DNA of 64,000 nucleotides from Budvicia aquatica DSM 5075 = ATCC 35567 (GTDB taxonomy: Bacteria > Pseudomonadota > Gammaproteobacteria > Enterobacterales > Enterobacteriaceae). A program made the translations under genes and the position numbers. The notes under the pieces are model-generated. The model did not search any database. It had not been told where the DNA came from and worked only from the letters and a program-made list of their open reading frames with translations. The first letter of the stretch is position 1; each line of letters starts with the position of its first letter. Shown here piece after piece: positions 20,156-29,012 of the stretch. The stretch covers positions 22,143-86,142 of the forward strand of contig NZ_ATYS01000024.1 of assembly GCF_000427805.1 (NCBI RefSeq), read 5' to 3'.

Positions 20156-20746
20156 CAGTTATTAAGATGACGGGCATTTTTCCTGATTTTATTTCCGGGT
20201 CTTATGCCTAAATCGTCACCTGACATTTAAAGTTGACCATTCTTCCTGTTTCATTTGGTAAATGACAAAAGTCATATAAATTAATAGCCAAATAATCCAT
20301 ATTTATATTTCATCAATCTATATTTATAAAATATTCTTCTCAGGGGGGCGGTATTCCTCCAACGGTCAGCGTTTAGTTGTAATAACTATAATTTGATCCG
20401 CTATTTCTATTACTTTTTCAGGTAACTTAACCAGCTATTTTTTCTATGGACATAAATCAATAATTATATTCATTCCTATTAAATTGTTAGTTAAGTCAAT
20501 AAATTGAACGAGTAAATTAATTTGAACCGATCATTTAAAGTTAATGAAACATTATTTCATTAACTTGAGATATTGATCGGGGTAACCTTTGTCATTTTGC
20601 CGTTTTAATCAATAAAGTGGCAAAATTAAAAAGGTTTCTCCAGTTTTCCTTATATATTCTAACCGTGCCTTCAGTTCGAGGATATCCGATTACTACTTGG
20701 TAATCGATCGTAATCTCCATACGTATAACGATAGAGTGTACTCGCT
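20156..20746. other. Regulatory gap at the left edge of the accessory segment
   Basis: About 590 AT-rich bases between cobB and the uronate transporter gene. No coding frame is credible. It contains a perfect KdgR operator (20540-20564) and an inverted repeat ATTTTGCC/GGCAAAAT at 20594-20626. This is where backbone synteny with E. coli stops: potD would be expected close by, but lies 20 kb further on. Confidence 0.6.
20540..20564. promoter_or_regulatory. KdgR operator upstream of the uronate cluster
   Basis: The core AATGAAACATTATTTCATT (20543-20561) matches the known KdgR binding consensus (AATGAAAY-N-RTTTCATT type), and the palindrome extends with GTT and AAC on either side to 25 bases. 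KdgR represses pectin and uronate genes until 2-keto-3-deoxygluconate accumulates. It lies 186 bases before the transporter gene. Confidence 0.88.
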
Positions 20747-22336
20747 ATGAAAACACGCAAGATAGGATTTTTTAACTATATAGCTTATGGGTCCGGCGAT
20801 TTTCTGGGCGCAGGTACCACAGCCCTCACTGCCGTTTGGTTACTCTACTTTTACACCACGTTTTGTGGCTTAACGCCGATTGAAGCCACTTTTATTTTTG
20901 CTATGGCGCGCATATTAGATGCGGTTGTCAGCCCGCTGATGGGATATTTTACCGATAACTTTGGTGCTACATGGTTGGGCAAACGTTTTGGTCGTCGTAA
21001 ATTTTTTATCCTGCTTGGTATCCCGCTAGTCTTTAGCTACAGCTTAATGTGGGTAGGGCATATGGATTATTGGTATTACATGCTGACCTATCTATTTTTT
21101 GACGTAGTCTACACCATGATTTTGGTGCCTTATGAAACACTGGTACCGGAAATGACTGATGACTTTAAACAAAAAACCAAATTTTCAGGTGCCCGAATCG
21201 GGTTAGCGCAGCTGTCAGCAATTTTAGCGGCATTCCTGCCGGGCATTCTGCTCAGTTATTTCGGTAAAGATAATGCGATTTCATTTTTCTATTCGAGCCT
21301 GGTTTTTTCGGTTATTTGTGCTTTTGTGCTGACATTAGTCTATTTATTTACCTGGGAACGGGCCCCTGAAAAGAAATCTGCTGCTGCACTGGAAGCCGAA
21401 CAACAAAAACTTACTCTGATTCAAAGCCTGAAACGCTTAAACGTTGAACTGACTTCCACATTACGTATCCGTATTTTCCGTCAACACTTGGGCATGTACC
21501 TTGGTGGTTATATAGCACAGGATATTTTTAATGCGGTATTTACCTACTATGTAGTGTTTGTATTAATGCAGAGCGCGGCTACGGCTTCAAACTTGATGGG
21601 GACTATGGCGATCATGCAGTTTGTTGCCGTTATTGCCATGATTCCGCTGTGCATTCGTTTTGGACCTGCACCTTCTTACCGTGTGGTAGTGGTTCTGTTT
21701 GGTATGAGCGCACTCTCTTATGCGGTGTTGTATTACGCTAATCTCAGTGACGTATTTTCACTGTTGCTGCTAGTTTCCGGTATCGCCGGTCTGGGGCGTG
21801 GCGGGATCAACTATGTCCCATGGAATACCTATACCTATATTGCTGATGTTGATGAGGTCATTACCGGTCAACGTCGTGAAGGTATTTTTGCTGGCATCAT
21901 GACCTTAACACGCAAAGCTTCACAGGCAGGTGCAGTGATGTTGGTCGGCATCATCATGCAACTGTCCGGTTTTGTTTCCGGTCAGAGTGAGCAAGCTCAG
22001 ACGGTGAGCCACGCTATTCTGATGATCCTATGTTTTGGAACTCTATTGATGTTAACCATCGGTTTCACTATTTCGCTACGTTTCAAGCTTAATCTGGCCA
22101 CTCACCGTGTGTTGCGTCAGGAAACTGAAAAAATGCGTATGGCAGATAATGTGGTACCAAACAACATTACGCCAGAGGCTCGAGCTACCGTAGAGATGCT
22201 TGCCGGTATGCCATATGAATCTTTGTGGGGGAATAATAATATTGGTTATCTCAATCGTAATAAGCCAGCAGCACCGAGTTTGTCTGAATCCGGATATGGA
22301 CAGGAAACGGCAGGTCGCGCGACACCGTCAAATTAA
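20747..22336 (+). CDS. GPH-family oligouronide transporter (TogT/RhiT-like MFS)
   Basis: A 529-residue, twelve-span cation symporter of the glycoside-pentoside-hexuronide family. The start MKTRKIGFFNYIAYGSGDFLG, the ARILDAVVSPLMGYFTDN loop (about 47-64) and VPYETLVPEM (about 125-134) are typical of TogT (oligogalacturonide) and RhiT (rhamnogalacturonide) transporters. It is followed after 23 bases by a GH105 gene and then a GH28 gene, and preceded by a KdgR box, so the substrate is most likely unsaturated oligogalacturonides or rhamnogalacturonides. Which of the two cannot be told from sequence. Confidence 0.85.
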   Translation: MKTRKIGFFNYIAYGSGDFLGAGTTALTAVWLLYFYTTFCGLTPIEATFIFAMARILDAVVSPLMGYFTDNFGATWLGKRFGRRKFFILLGIPLVFSYSLMWVGHMDYWYYMLTYLFFDVVYTMILVPYETLVPEMTDDFKQKTKFSGARIGLAQLSAILAAFLPGILLSYFGKDNAISFFYSSLVFSVICAFVLTLVYLFTWERAPEKKSAAALEAEQQKLTLIQSLKRLNVELTSTLRIRIFRQHLGMYLGGYIAQDIFNAVFTYYVVFVLMQSAATASNLMGTMAIMQFVAVIAMIPLCIRFGPAPSYRVVVVLFGMSALSYAVLYYANLSDVFSLLLLVSGIAGLGRGGINYVPWNTYTYIADVDEVITGQRREGIFAGIMTLTRKASQAGAVMLVGIIMQLSGFVSGQSEQAQTVSHAILMILCFGTLLMLTIGFTISLRFKLNLATHRVLRQETEKMRMADNVVPNNITPEARATVEMLAGMPYESLWGNNNIGYLNRNKPAAPSLSESGYGQETAGRATPSN

Positions 22337-22359
22337 TTTAGCGTCAAAAGGAGATAGTT

Positions 22360-23499
22360 ATGTTGGTATACCCTGTAAAACACAGTTTGCTACTGCGTCA
22401 ACCGGAGCGTGTCATTAGCCATCAGAAGCTGAATCAGCTGATTAATAGTCTGGTGGATAATTTAATCAATATTACCGATGAAACCGGTGAGTTTTTGCTG
22501 CGCCTTGACGATGGACGGGTCATTGATACCAAAGGTTGGGCTGGCTGGGAGTGGACACACGGCATCGGCCTATATGGCATTCACCAATATTATCGCCAGA
22601 CTGGTGATACCAAAATGTGCGCTATCGTTGATGATTGGTTTGCCGCTCGTTTTATGGAGGGGACGCCGACCAAGAATGTTAATACAGCCTGCCCGTTTCT
22701 GACTTTAGCTTATCGTTATGAAGAGACCGGTGATGCGCGTTGGCTACCTTATTTGGAACGCTGGGCACAATGGCTAATGTATGAAATGCCGCGCACTGAT
22801 CGCGGTGGTATGCAACACGTTACGCTGGCAGAAGAAAACCATCAACAACTGTGGGATGACACGTTGATGATGAGTGTGCTTCCGTTGGCTAAAATCGGTA
22901 AGTTGCTTAATCGTCCTGAGTATGTGGAGGAAGCCAAGTATCAGTTTTTGGTTCATATCCAACACCTTATGGAACGTGAAAGCGGTCTGTGGTTCCACGG
23001 CTGGACCTTCGAAGGCAAGCACAACTTTGCCAAGGCCCGTTGGGCTAGAGGCAACAGCTGGCTGACTATTGTGATCCCGGAATTTCTTGAACTGCTGGAT
23101 TTACCTGAATACGACGCGACCCGTCGCTTTTTAGTCCAAGTCTTAGAGTGTCAAGTGGAAGCTCTGGCACAGTGCCAACACGATAGTGGATTGTGGCACA
23201 CCCTATTAGATGATCCTGAATCGTACCTAGAATCTTCAGCTTCTGCTGGTTTTGCTTTTGGTATTTTGAAGGCCGTGCGCAAACGCTATATCGACGTTAA
23301 GTACCTGGCGGTGGCGGAAAAAGCGCTATCGGGCGTTGTGCAGCAAATCAATGCAGAGGGGGAGTTAATGAACGTTTCGTTCGGTACTGCGATGGGCAAA
23401 AATTTGGACTATTATCGCCAGGTTCCGCTCACGTCGATGCCTTATGGACAGGCCATGGCAATTCTATGCATGGTTGAATACCTGCACGTCTATCTATAA
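22360..23499 (+). CDS. GH105 unsaturated rhamnogalacturonyl/galacturonyl hydrolase
   Basis: A 379-residue alpha/alpha-barrel hydrolase of family GH105 (YteR/YesR/RhiN type), which hydrates the 4,5 double bond of the unsaturated uronic acid at the non-reducing end of lyase products and so releases it. Recognisable blocks are WAGWEWTHGIGLYGI (about 53-67), QLWDDTLMMSVLPLA (about 164-178) carrying the catalytic Asp, and WARGNSWLTI (about 227-236). No signal peptide, so it acts in the cytoplasm on imported oligomers. AAGGAG lies 7 bases before the ATG. Confidence 0.87.
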   Translation: MLVYPVKHSLLLRQPERVISHQKLNQLINSLVDNLINITDETGEFLLRLDDGRVIDTKGWAGWEWTHGIGLYGIHQYYRQTGDTKMCAIVDDWFAARFMEGTPTKNVNTACPFLTLAYRYEETGDARWLPYLERWAQWLMYEMPRTDRGGMQHVTLAEENHQQLWDDTLMMSVLPLAKIGKLLNRPEYVEEAKYQFLVHIQHLMERESGLWFHGWTFEGKHNFAKARWARGNSWLTIVIPEFLELLDLPEYDATRRFLVQVLECQVEALAQCQHDSGLWHTLLDDPESYLESSASAGFAFGILKAVRKRYIDVKYLAVAEKALSGVVQQINAEGELMNVSFGTAMGKNLDYYRQVPLTSMPYGQAMAILCMVEYLHVYL

Positions 23500-23547
23500 C
23501 GCCTGAGTGATATCGGTATGACGACCACCGCCTGATGAGGAGAACCT

Positions 23548-24840
23548 ATGGAAAAGCTGAACATTGTCGACTTTGGTGCTGATGCAGCAGGTCAGCGGTT
23601 ATCTACCGTGGCGATTCAAACTGCCATTGATAGCGCCAAACCCGGAGATACGATAGTTGTCCCTCCGGGCCGTTATCTGACGGGAGCGTTATTTTTGAAA
23701 AGCCACCTTACCTTAGAACTGCAAATTGGCTCTGTGTTACTGGGCAGCCGTGTACTGACAGATTATCCCATAGGGAAAACCCGGGTGGCAGGGATAGATA
23801 TGGACTGGCCTGCGGGCGTGATTAATATTTTGCATTGTCGGGAAGTTTGTATTTGCGGCGGCGGTATTATTGATGGTCAAGGGGCGGTTTGGTGGCATAA
23901 GTTCTGGGGTGACGACCGGCAGAGTGGCATGCTGGCGCAATATAGCCAGCGCGGCCTGCGTTGGGTGGTTGACTATGATTGTCAGCGACCGCGTAACGTG
24001 GTGGTCTATCGCAGTGAACAGATTGAGCTAAGCGGTTTTACTTCCCGTGAGTCAGGCTTTTGGAATATTCACCTTTGTTACTCTCAGCAACTGCACTTAC
24101 ATCATTTACAGGTGGAAAACTCCGGTGGACCAAGCACCGACGGCATTGACATTGACTCTTCACAGCAGGTGGTGGTCGAGCACTGTCGGGTTTTCTGCAA
24201 TGATGACAATATTTGCGTTAAATCAGGCCGCGGTGCGCAGGCACAGCGTATCGGCGCCACTGCTAAAGATATCGTCATCCGCGAATGTGAGCTATTACGC
24301 GGTTCTGGTATTACTTTAGGCAGTGAAACGTCCGGCGGCATTGAACAGGTTACCGTTGAAAACATCAGGTTTAACGGAACGGGCGTGGGTTTTCGCATCA
24401 AGTCGGCGCGCAACCGGGGCGGATTTATCCGTAACATCCGCGTGAGCAGGCTGTATATGACCGACGTTCATTATCCGTTTATGCTGCTGCTTAACTGGTT
24501 TCCTGCATACAGCTACGGCTCAGTCATTACCGATGAATCGATACCCGCACATTGGCAAACACTGGCTCAGGGCGTAGACGGGGAGGCAGGACTCACGCGG
24601 GTGGAAGGCATTACTATTTCACAGGTGCGTAGCGTGCTTTCTTGCAGTGAGGCGTTTAGCCGGGCATTTTTTATTGAGGGCAACGCTGAAAGCCCCATAG
24701 ATAACCTGCATTTTAACGATATAACGTTAACTGCTCAGGAGTTTGGCAAGATTGCCGGTGTGCGCAACCTACGGTTGGATAACCTGCAGGTTAGTGCCCG
24801 CCAGCCAACCTGTTCGAAAAATGATGTCTATGAGCGTTAG
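23548..24840 (+). CDS. GH28 polygalacturonase-family glycosidase, cytoplasmic
   Basis: A 430-residue right-handed beta-helix enzyme of family GH28. Motifs: STDGIDIDSS (about 194-203, the NTD-type region), CNDDNICVKSG (the catalytic DD, about 215-225), GSGITLGSETSGG (the GHG region with His replaced by Ser, as in exo-acting and rhamnogalacturonan members) and RIKSARNRGG. There is no signal peptide, so unlike secreted pectinases it probably trims imported oligomers from the non-reducing end. It is 48 bases after the GH105 gene with a good GAGGAG site. Specificity is undetermined. Confidence 0.86.
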   Translation: MEKLNIVDFGADAAGQRLSTVAIQTAIDSAKPGDTIVVPPGRYLTGALFLKSHLTLELQIGSVLLGSRVLTDYPIGKTRVAGIDMDWPAGVINILHCREVCICGGGIIDGQGAVWWHKFWGDDRQSGMLAQYSQRGLRWVVDYDCQRPRNVVVYRSEQIELSGFTSRESGFWNIHLCYSQQLHLHHLQVENSGGPSTDGIDIDSSQQVVVEHCRVFCNDDNICVKSGRGAQAQRIGATAKDIVIRECELLRGSGITLGSETSGGIEQVTVENIRFNGTGVGFRIKSARNRGGFIRNIRVSRLYMTDVHYPFMLLLNWFPAYSYGSVITDESIPAHWQTLAQGVDGEAGLTRVEGITISQVRSVLSCSEAFSRAFFIEGNAESPIDNLHFNDITLTAQEFGKIAGVRNLRLDNLQVSARQPTCSKNDVYER

Positions 24841-25134
24841 GGGTAAACCGATGGCGGTGACGATAGGATTCTATCGATATATCAGCCTCTCTGTAAGCTG
24901 AATTATTCTGAATATATTTAGAGAGAGATAGACAATTAAATAATAGCTGAAAAGGGGCTAGCCTGTTCATTAACAGGAAGGGCACCGTATTGCTGAAATA
25001 ACCTGAGCGGTTGTTGTTATTCAATGTATTAACACCATGCTCAAAATTGAAAGTGACTGTTAACTAAAGCGTATTTATTCCTACAAAAAACAATATTTAT
25101 TATTTCAATGAATTTAATTGCTAAGGGATTATTA

Positions 25135-25818
25135 ATGAAAAATACCACTTTGTTTTTATTAACGCCGTTATTAGTTCTAGCTCCATTAACCTCAAATGCG
25201 GTGTATGTTGATGTGCGTCATGAGTATCTTGATGATAGTAAAGCAAATTACGATCGTGCTTATATATCTCATCGCTTTGCCAGTGGCTTCGGATTTGCAA
25301 TCGAAGCGATTTCTAAATCAGGCGGGAATGATACCAATAAAGCGTTCAATGATTTAGAAACTCAGGGAAATGAGTATACGGCTAACTATCAGTTTAATCT
25401 TGGCAGCTTTGCGGTTCAGCCAGGAGTTGTACTTGAGACAGGTAGTGGCTATTCGGTGTATAAACCCTATCTACGAACAACTTATACCATTAATGACTCT
25501 TGGTGGTTATCCGGGCGATATCGTTTTGAATATATACGTCGTTCCTCAGATGAGCGTAGTGATGACACCATTAATAGGGTGGATCTTTGGGCCGGGTACA
25601 AAATAAATAATTTTGAATTTATTACAGAGGGTGTTTATAAAGTCGCTGATAAGTACGACTTATATAATAATAAAAAAAGTAACTATGAATATAATTTCAG
25701 AACTTCATATACCGTTGACTCTTGGACGCCTTTCGTAGAGATAGGTAATGTTGCAGTAAGAAGTGATAGCAACGATAGACAGAACCGATTTCGTATTGGT
25801 ATTGGATATACTTTCTAA
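25135..25818 (+). CDS. KdgM-family oligogalacturonate porin
   Basis: A small outer-membrane beta-barrel of 227 residues in the KdgM/NanC family of monomeric anionic-oligosaccharide porins. The start is set at the ATG at 25135 (AAGGGA about 8 bases upstream), which gives a clean signal peptide MKNTTLFLLTPLLVLAPLTS with cleavage near SNA; an ATG at 25108 would spoil it. The mature protein opens with VYVDVRHEYLDDSKANYDR, typical of KdgM, alternates hydrophobic and charged residues, and ends in aromatic GIGYTF as needed for BAM recognition. It supplies the outer-membrane step of the uronate cluster. Confidence 0.88.
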   Translation: MKNTTLFLLTPLLVLAPLTSNAVYVDVRHEYLDDSKANYDRAYISHRFASGFGFAIEAISKSGGNDTNKAFNDLETQGNEYTANYQFNLGSFAVQPGVVLETGSGYSVYKPYLRTTYTINDSWWLSGRYRFEYIRRSSDERSDDTINRVDLWAGYKINNFEFITEGVYKVADKYDLYNNKKSNYEYNFRTSYTVDSWTPFVEIGNVAVRSDSNDRQNRFRIGIGYTF

Positions 25819-25859
25819 TTTATTTAACTAATTCAATAGTGATATTTTTGCTCTATTTA

Positions 25860-25878
25860 AATGATATAAAATTTCATT
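25860..25878. promoter_or_regulatory. Probable KdgR operator before kduD
   Basis: AATGATATAAAATTTCATT matches the perfect KdgR box at 20543 in 15 of 19 positions, keeping both half-site ends. It sits 180 bases upstream of kduD and would give the kduD pair its own KdgR-controlled promoter. Confidence 0.6.
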
Positions 25879-26057
25879 TTATATTAAGTGTAGTGTGATT
25901 TAGCGATGGATATTAGCTAATACGGACAAAAATACTCATTGGCACTTATATGACGTCTCGAAAACCGAAGTGGCTAAAGCCATTTTTACTGGCAGGGGAT
26001 TGCTGTTATCCCCTATTTATCCGGGCTATAAACGTCCGGGGTCTTAAGGAAGATATT

Positions 26058-26819
26058 ATGATTCTCGATAATTTTTCATTACAGGGTAAAGTTGCCATTG
26101 TGACCGGTTGTGATACAGGTTTGGGGCAAGGTATGGCTATCGGTCTGGCTCAGGCTGGGTGTGATATTGTTGCTATTAACGTTGTTGAGCCAACGGAAAC
26201 GGCTGCAATCATCACTCAGTTAGGTCGTCGCTTTTTGAGTCTGAAAGCTGACCTAAGTCAACAAGAGATACTTCCTTCTTTATTGGAGCAAGCCGTCGCA
26301 GAATTTGGCCATATCGATATTCTGGTGAATAACGCCGGTATTATCCGTCGTCAGGACGCACTGGAATTCAGTGAAAAAGACTGGGATGACGTAATGAATC
26401 TGAATATTAAAACGGTATTCTTTATGTCTCAGGTTGTTGCCCGCCAGTTCATTAAACAAGGTACCGGCGGCAAGATCGTGAATATTGCCTCAATGCTTTC
26501 TTACCAAGGGGGGATCAGGGTGCCTTCTTATACGGCATCAAAAAGTGCAGTTATGGGAGTAACTCGGCTGCTGGCTAATGAGTGGGCTAAATATGGTATT
26601 AATGTGAATGCTCTTGCCCCTGGATATATGGCGACAAACAATACCCAACAGTTACGTGCCGATCCTGAACGTAATGATGCGATTTTAGAACGTATTCCTG
26701 CTGGACGCTGGGGATTACCGCAAGATCTTATGGGGCCGGTAGTATTTCTGTCGTCATCAGCATCAGATTATGTCAATGGCTATACCATCGCGGTTGACGG
26801 TGGCTGGTTGGCTCGCTAA
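26058..26819 (+). CDS. kduD: 2-dehydro-3-deoxy-D-gluconate 5-dehydrogenase KduD
   Basis: A 253-residue short-chain dehydrogenase that interconverts 2,5-diketo-3-deoxygluconate and 2-keto-3-deoxygluconate with NAD(H). The start at 26058 (AAGGAAG upstream, MILDNFSLQGKVAIVTGC) gives the exact family length; the frame is open further upstream but lacks the family signature there. Cofactor motif TGCDTGLGQG (about 17-26), NNAG, and catalytic YTASK (Tyr and Lys, about 158-162) are intact. It is followed by a ketol-isomerase of a different family from the usual KduI. Confidence 0.93.
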   Translation: MILDNFSLQGKVAIVTGCDTGLGQGMAIGLAQAGCDIVAINVVEPTETAAIITQLGRRFLSLKADLSQQEILPSLLEQAVAEFGHIDILVNNAGIIRRQDALEFSEKDWDDVMNLNIKTVFFMSQVVARQFIKQGTGGKIVNIASMLSYQGGIRVPSYTASKSAVMGVTRLLANEWAKYGINVNALAPGYMATNNTQQLRADPERNDAILERIPAGRWGLPQDLMGPVVFLSSSASDYVNGYTIAVDGGWLAR

Positions 26820-26876
26820 TTAATAAAAAATTGATTTGATTTATACCCGTCAGACTTTAAATTTCTAGGAGATAAC

Positions 26877-27515
26877 ATGAATATTGCACTAATGATGGAA
26901 AACAGCCAAGCTGCCAAAAATACGATAGTTGTTGAGCAACTTCAGGCGGTTGCCACGGTTAATCATGATACTGTTTTTAACGTTGGCATGAGCGATGAAC
27001 AGGACCATCATTTGACCTACATTCATCTGGGAATTATGGCCAGCATTCTGTTGAATGCTAAAGCGGTTGATTTTGTGGTGACAGGATGTGGAACAGGGCA
27101 GGGAGCATTGATGTCGTTGAATATCCATCCGGGAGTTGTCTGTGGCTATTGCCTTGAGCCTGCCGATGCGTTTTTGTTTGCGCAAATTAATAATGGCAAT
27201 GCACTATCGCTGGCTTTTGCCAAAGGATTTGGTTGGGGCGCTGAGCTTAACCTTCGCTATATGTTTGAAAAAGCCTTTACTGGCCGTAAGGGCGAAGGCT
27301 ATCCGGCAGATCGCAAAGAGCCTCAGGTTCGTAACGCTGGTATTTTGAATCAAGTGAAAAAAGCGGTGATTAAAGATAACTATCTGGATACGTTAAAGGC
27401 GATCGATTCAGAATTAGTAAAAACTGCGGTCAGCGGTGCTCGTTTTCAGCAGTGCTTATTCGAGCAGGGGAAAGATCGAGAAATTATTGCCTATGTTAAG
27501 AGTCTGTTGAGTTAG
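26877..27515 (+). CDS. RpiB/LacAB-family sugar isomerase (DhuI-like)
   Basis: A 212-residue member of the RpiB/LacA/LacB isomerase family, with the hallmark DFVVTGCGTGQGALMSLN block (about 64-81) and GVVCGYCLEPADAFLFAQINNGN. Plain RpiB is about 150 residues; this longer form is the type paired with KduD. In Streptococcus the homologous DhuI converts 4-deoxy-L-threo-5-hexosulose-uronate to 2,5-diketo-3-deoxygluconate, a job done by the unrelated KduI in most enterobacteria. No kduI is present here, so I infer this gene replaces it. The ATG follows AGGAG. Confidence 0.78.
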   Translation: MNIALMMENSQAAKNTIVVEQLQAVATVNHDTVFNVGMSDEQDHHLTYIHLGIMASILLNAKAVDFVVTGCGTGQGALMSLNIHPGVVCGYCLEPADAFLFAQINNGNALSLAFAKGFGWGAELNLRYMFEKAFTGRKGEGYPADRKEPQVRNAGILNQVKKAVIKDNYLDTLKAIDSELVKTAVSGARFQQCLFEQGKDREIIAYVKSLLS

Positions 27516-27545
27516 TCGTCCTTAACGTATTTATTTTTTGTTGCA

Positions 27546-27566
27546 GGTGGCCAAAATCAGGCCGCC
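27546..27566 (+). terminator. Possible terminator after the uronate cluster
   Basis: GGTGGCC pairs with GGCCGCC (one G-T pair) around a 7-base loop; the following CTCTATTTAT is only partly T-rich. It lies 30 bases beyond the isomerase stop codon. Confidence 0.4.
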
Positions 27567-27755
27567 TCTATTTATCTGATTCTGCGATCTCCCCAAGATA
27601 CTGACCTTAATCAAACAGTAATAGCCCTTTTCACATAAGTGACTAATACGTCACCGAGCGTTATGATTTCCTAATCAAGATGATTGGGTTTTAGCCGAGA
27701 GACTGCCGATGATAATATGGCGGATAATTTCCTTTTAGCTAACAGACTTTATGCG

Positions 27756-28190
27756 ATGACGATATATTCAATAGAACCCGGCGACTATGCCCATCTGACA
27801 AATCTGTGGGAGCGTTCAGCCAGAGCGACGCATGATTTTTTATCAGAAGATGATATTCAGTTCTTCCGCCCGCTAATCCTGAATGAATACCTGCCGATGG
27901 TGAAATTGTTTTGCACCCAAAACCCGCAGGGCGTGATTAACGGGTTTATCGGCCTGTCTGACAATAAAGTTGAGATGCTGTTTATTGAGCCTGATTATCG
28001 CGGCCAAGGTTTAGGTAAAGCGTTACTGAGCTATGCGGTTGAACATTGTCAGGCAACCGAGGTTGATGTGAATGAGCAAAACCCGCAGGCGGTCGATTTT
28101 TATTTAAAATTTGGGTTCAAGGTAATAGGGCGTTCTGAGCTAGATGGCATGGGCAAACCCTATCCGTTACTGCATCTGAGTTTAAATTAA
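27756..28190 (+). CDS. GNAT-family N-acetyltransferase (YjaB-like)
   Basis: A GNAT acetyltransferase of about 144 residues. The acetyl-CoA loop is intact (DYRGQGLGKALLSYA) and the end DVNEQNPQAVDFYLKFGFKVIGRSE...GKPYPLLHL matches the E. coli YjaB pattern closely. WERSARATHDFLSEDD near the start is also YjaB-like. I prefer the ATG at 27756 (MTIYSIEPGDY) by comparison with YjaB; the frame is open back to 27684 and an ATG at 27717 is also possible. Acceptor substrate unknown. Confidence 0.8.
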   Translation: MTIYSIEPGDYAHLTNLWERSARATHDFLSEDDIQFFRPLILNEYLPMVKLFCTQNPQGVINGFIGLSDNKVEMLFIEPDYRGQGLGKALLSYAVEHCQATEVDVNEQNPQAVDFYLKFGFKVIGRSELDGMGKPYPLLHLSLN

Positions 28191-28207
28191 CGCATTAAGG
28201 CAAAGGA

Positions 28208-28783
28208 ATGTCATTGATAAAACGTTTGTTGATATGGTTGGTGAAGCTGACTATTGGTTTTTGTCTGATTGTTTTAATCGGTTTTGTCAGCTATTACTTT
28301 GTTGAAATATCACCACACCGAGATGGTATTAATGCTTCTGGGCAAAAATACGCTGGGAGTGACGCACACCAACGGCTAATGCGCGACATTGTTCGTCAGG
28401 ATAATGCAGAATCATCAGGCAGAACTTACTATGCTGTGCGGACGCTGTCGTTTAAATATCTTGATGGTCAGCGATTAGCCAACCTGCGTCGGCATGTGCG
28501 GGAAATACTGTGGTTTTGGTGGCTAAATATTTTATATACCGACGATGAAATCGTGTCTATTTGGCTGAATGAGGTCTATTTCGGCAGTACTGAGGCTCAA
28601 CAGCCGATTTATGGTATTGAACATGCCGGGCTAGCGTATTTTGGTGTTCCATCACCTGCTTTAAATTGTGAGCAACTAGTGAAGCTGGTGGTTATCACCC
28701 GATCGCCGTCGATGTATAAGGTGTCCCCAGAAAGGTTTAATACCCGAATAGAAAAAATATTACCGATTTGCAATGGTCAATAA
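28208..28783 (+). CDS. Membrane-anchored, degenerate GT51 (transglycosylase-like) protein
   Basis: A 191-residue protein with one N-terminal membrane span (about 8-31) and a periplasmic domain whose second half reads like peptidoglycan glycosyltransferase family 51: YTDDEIVSIWLNEVYFG (about 114-130), GIEHAGLAYFGVPSPALN and LVVITRSPSMYKVSPER. The first half of the fold, with the catalytic Glu motif (EDRRFxxHxG in active enzymes), is missing: only TYYAVRTLSFKYL connects. It is therefore probably inactive as a glycosyltransferase. It lies just upstream of the microcin-like precursor, where immunity genes often sit; a protective role is conceivable but unproven. Confidence 0.65.
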   Translation: MSLIKRLLIWLVKLTIGFCLIVLIGFVSYYFVEISPHRDGINASGQKYAGSDAHQRLMRDIVRQDNAESSGRTYYAVRTLSFKYLDGQRLANLRRHVREILWFWWLNILYTDDEIVSIWLNEVYFGSTEAQQPIYGIEHAGLAYFGVPSPALNCEQLVKLVVITRSPSMYKVSPERFNTRIEKILPICNGQ

Positions 28784-28924
28784 GCATAAGGTTTAGTATC
28801 TGATTATTACAATAACCGCCGGGGATGATAAGATTTTTTATGACCGGACTAAGAATTAAAAATAGAGATTACGGTAATATATAGTCGCTAAGATAGCGTG
28901 TGAAATTAATCAGAATATAATCAT

Positions 28925-28970
28925 AAACGGAGAGGAAACGCCTTAAGTGTTTCTTCTCCGTTTGTTTTTT
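28925..28970 (+). terminator. Strong terminator before the microcin-like gene
   Basis: AAACGGAGAGGAAAC pairs with GTTTCTTCTCCGTTT (one mismatch) around a 9-base loop and is followed by GTTTTTT. It ends the upstream transcript, or acts as a leader attenuator, 43 bases before the precursor gene. Confidence 0.88.
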
Positions 28971-29012
28971 CAGCTGGTATAAAATTATTTCTGATAAATA
29001 AGGATATATATT

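Noticed and set aside
25085..25115. KdgR-like box before the KdgM-type porin gene
   Set aside because: ACAAAAAACAATATTTATT resembles the consensus only after allowing a one-base gap, so I could not support it, although control by KdgR would make sense.
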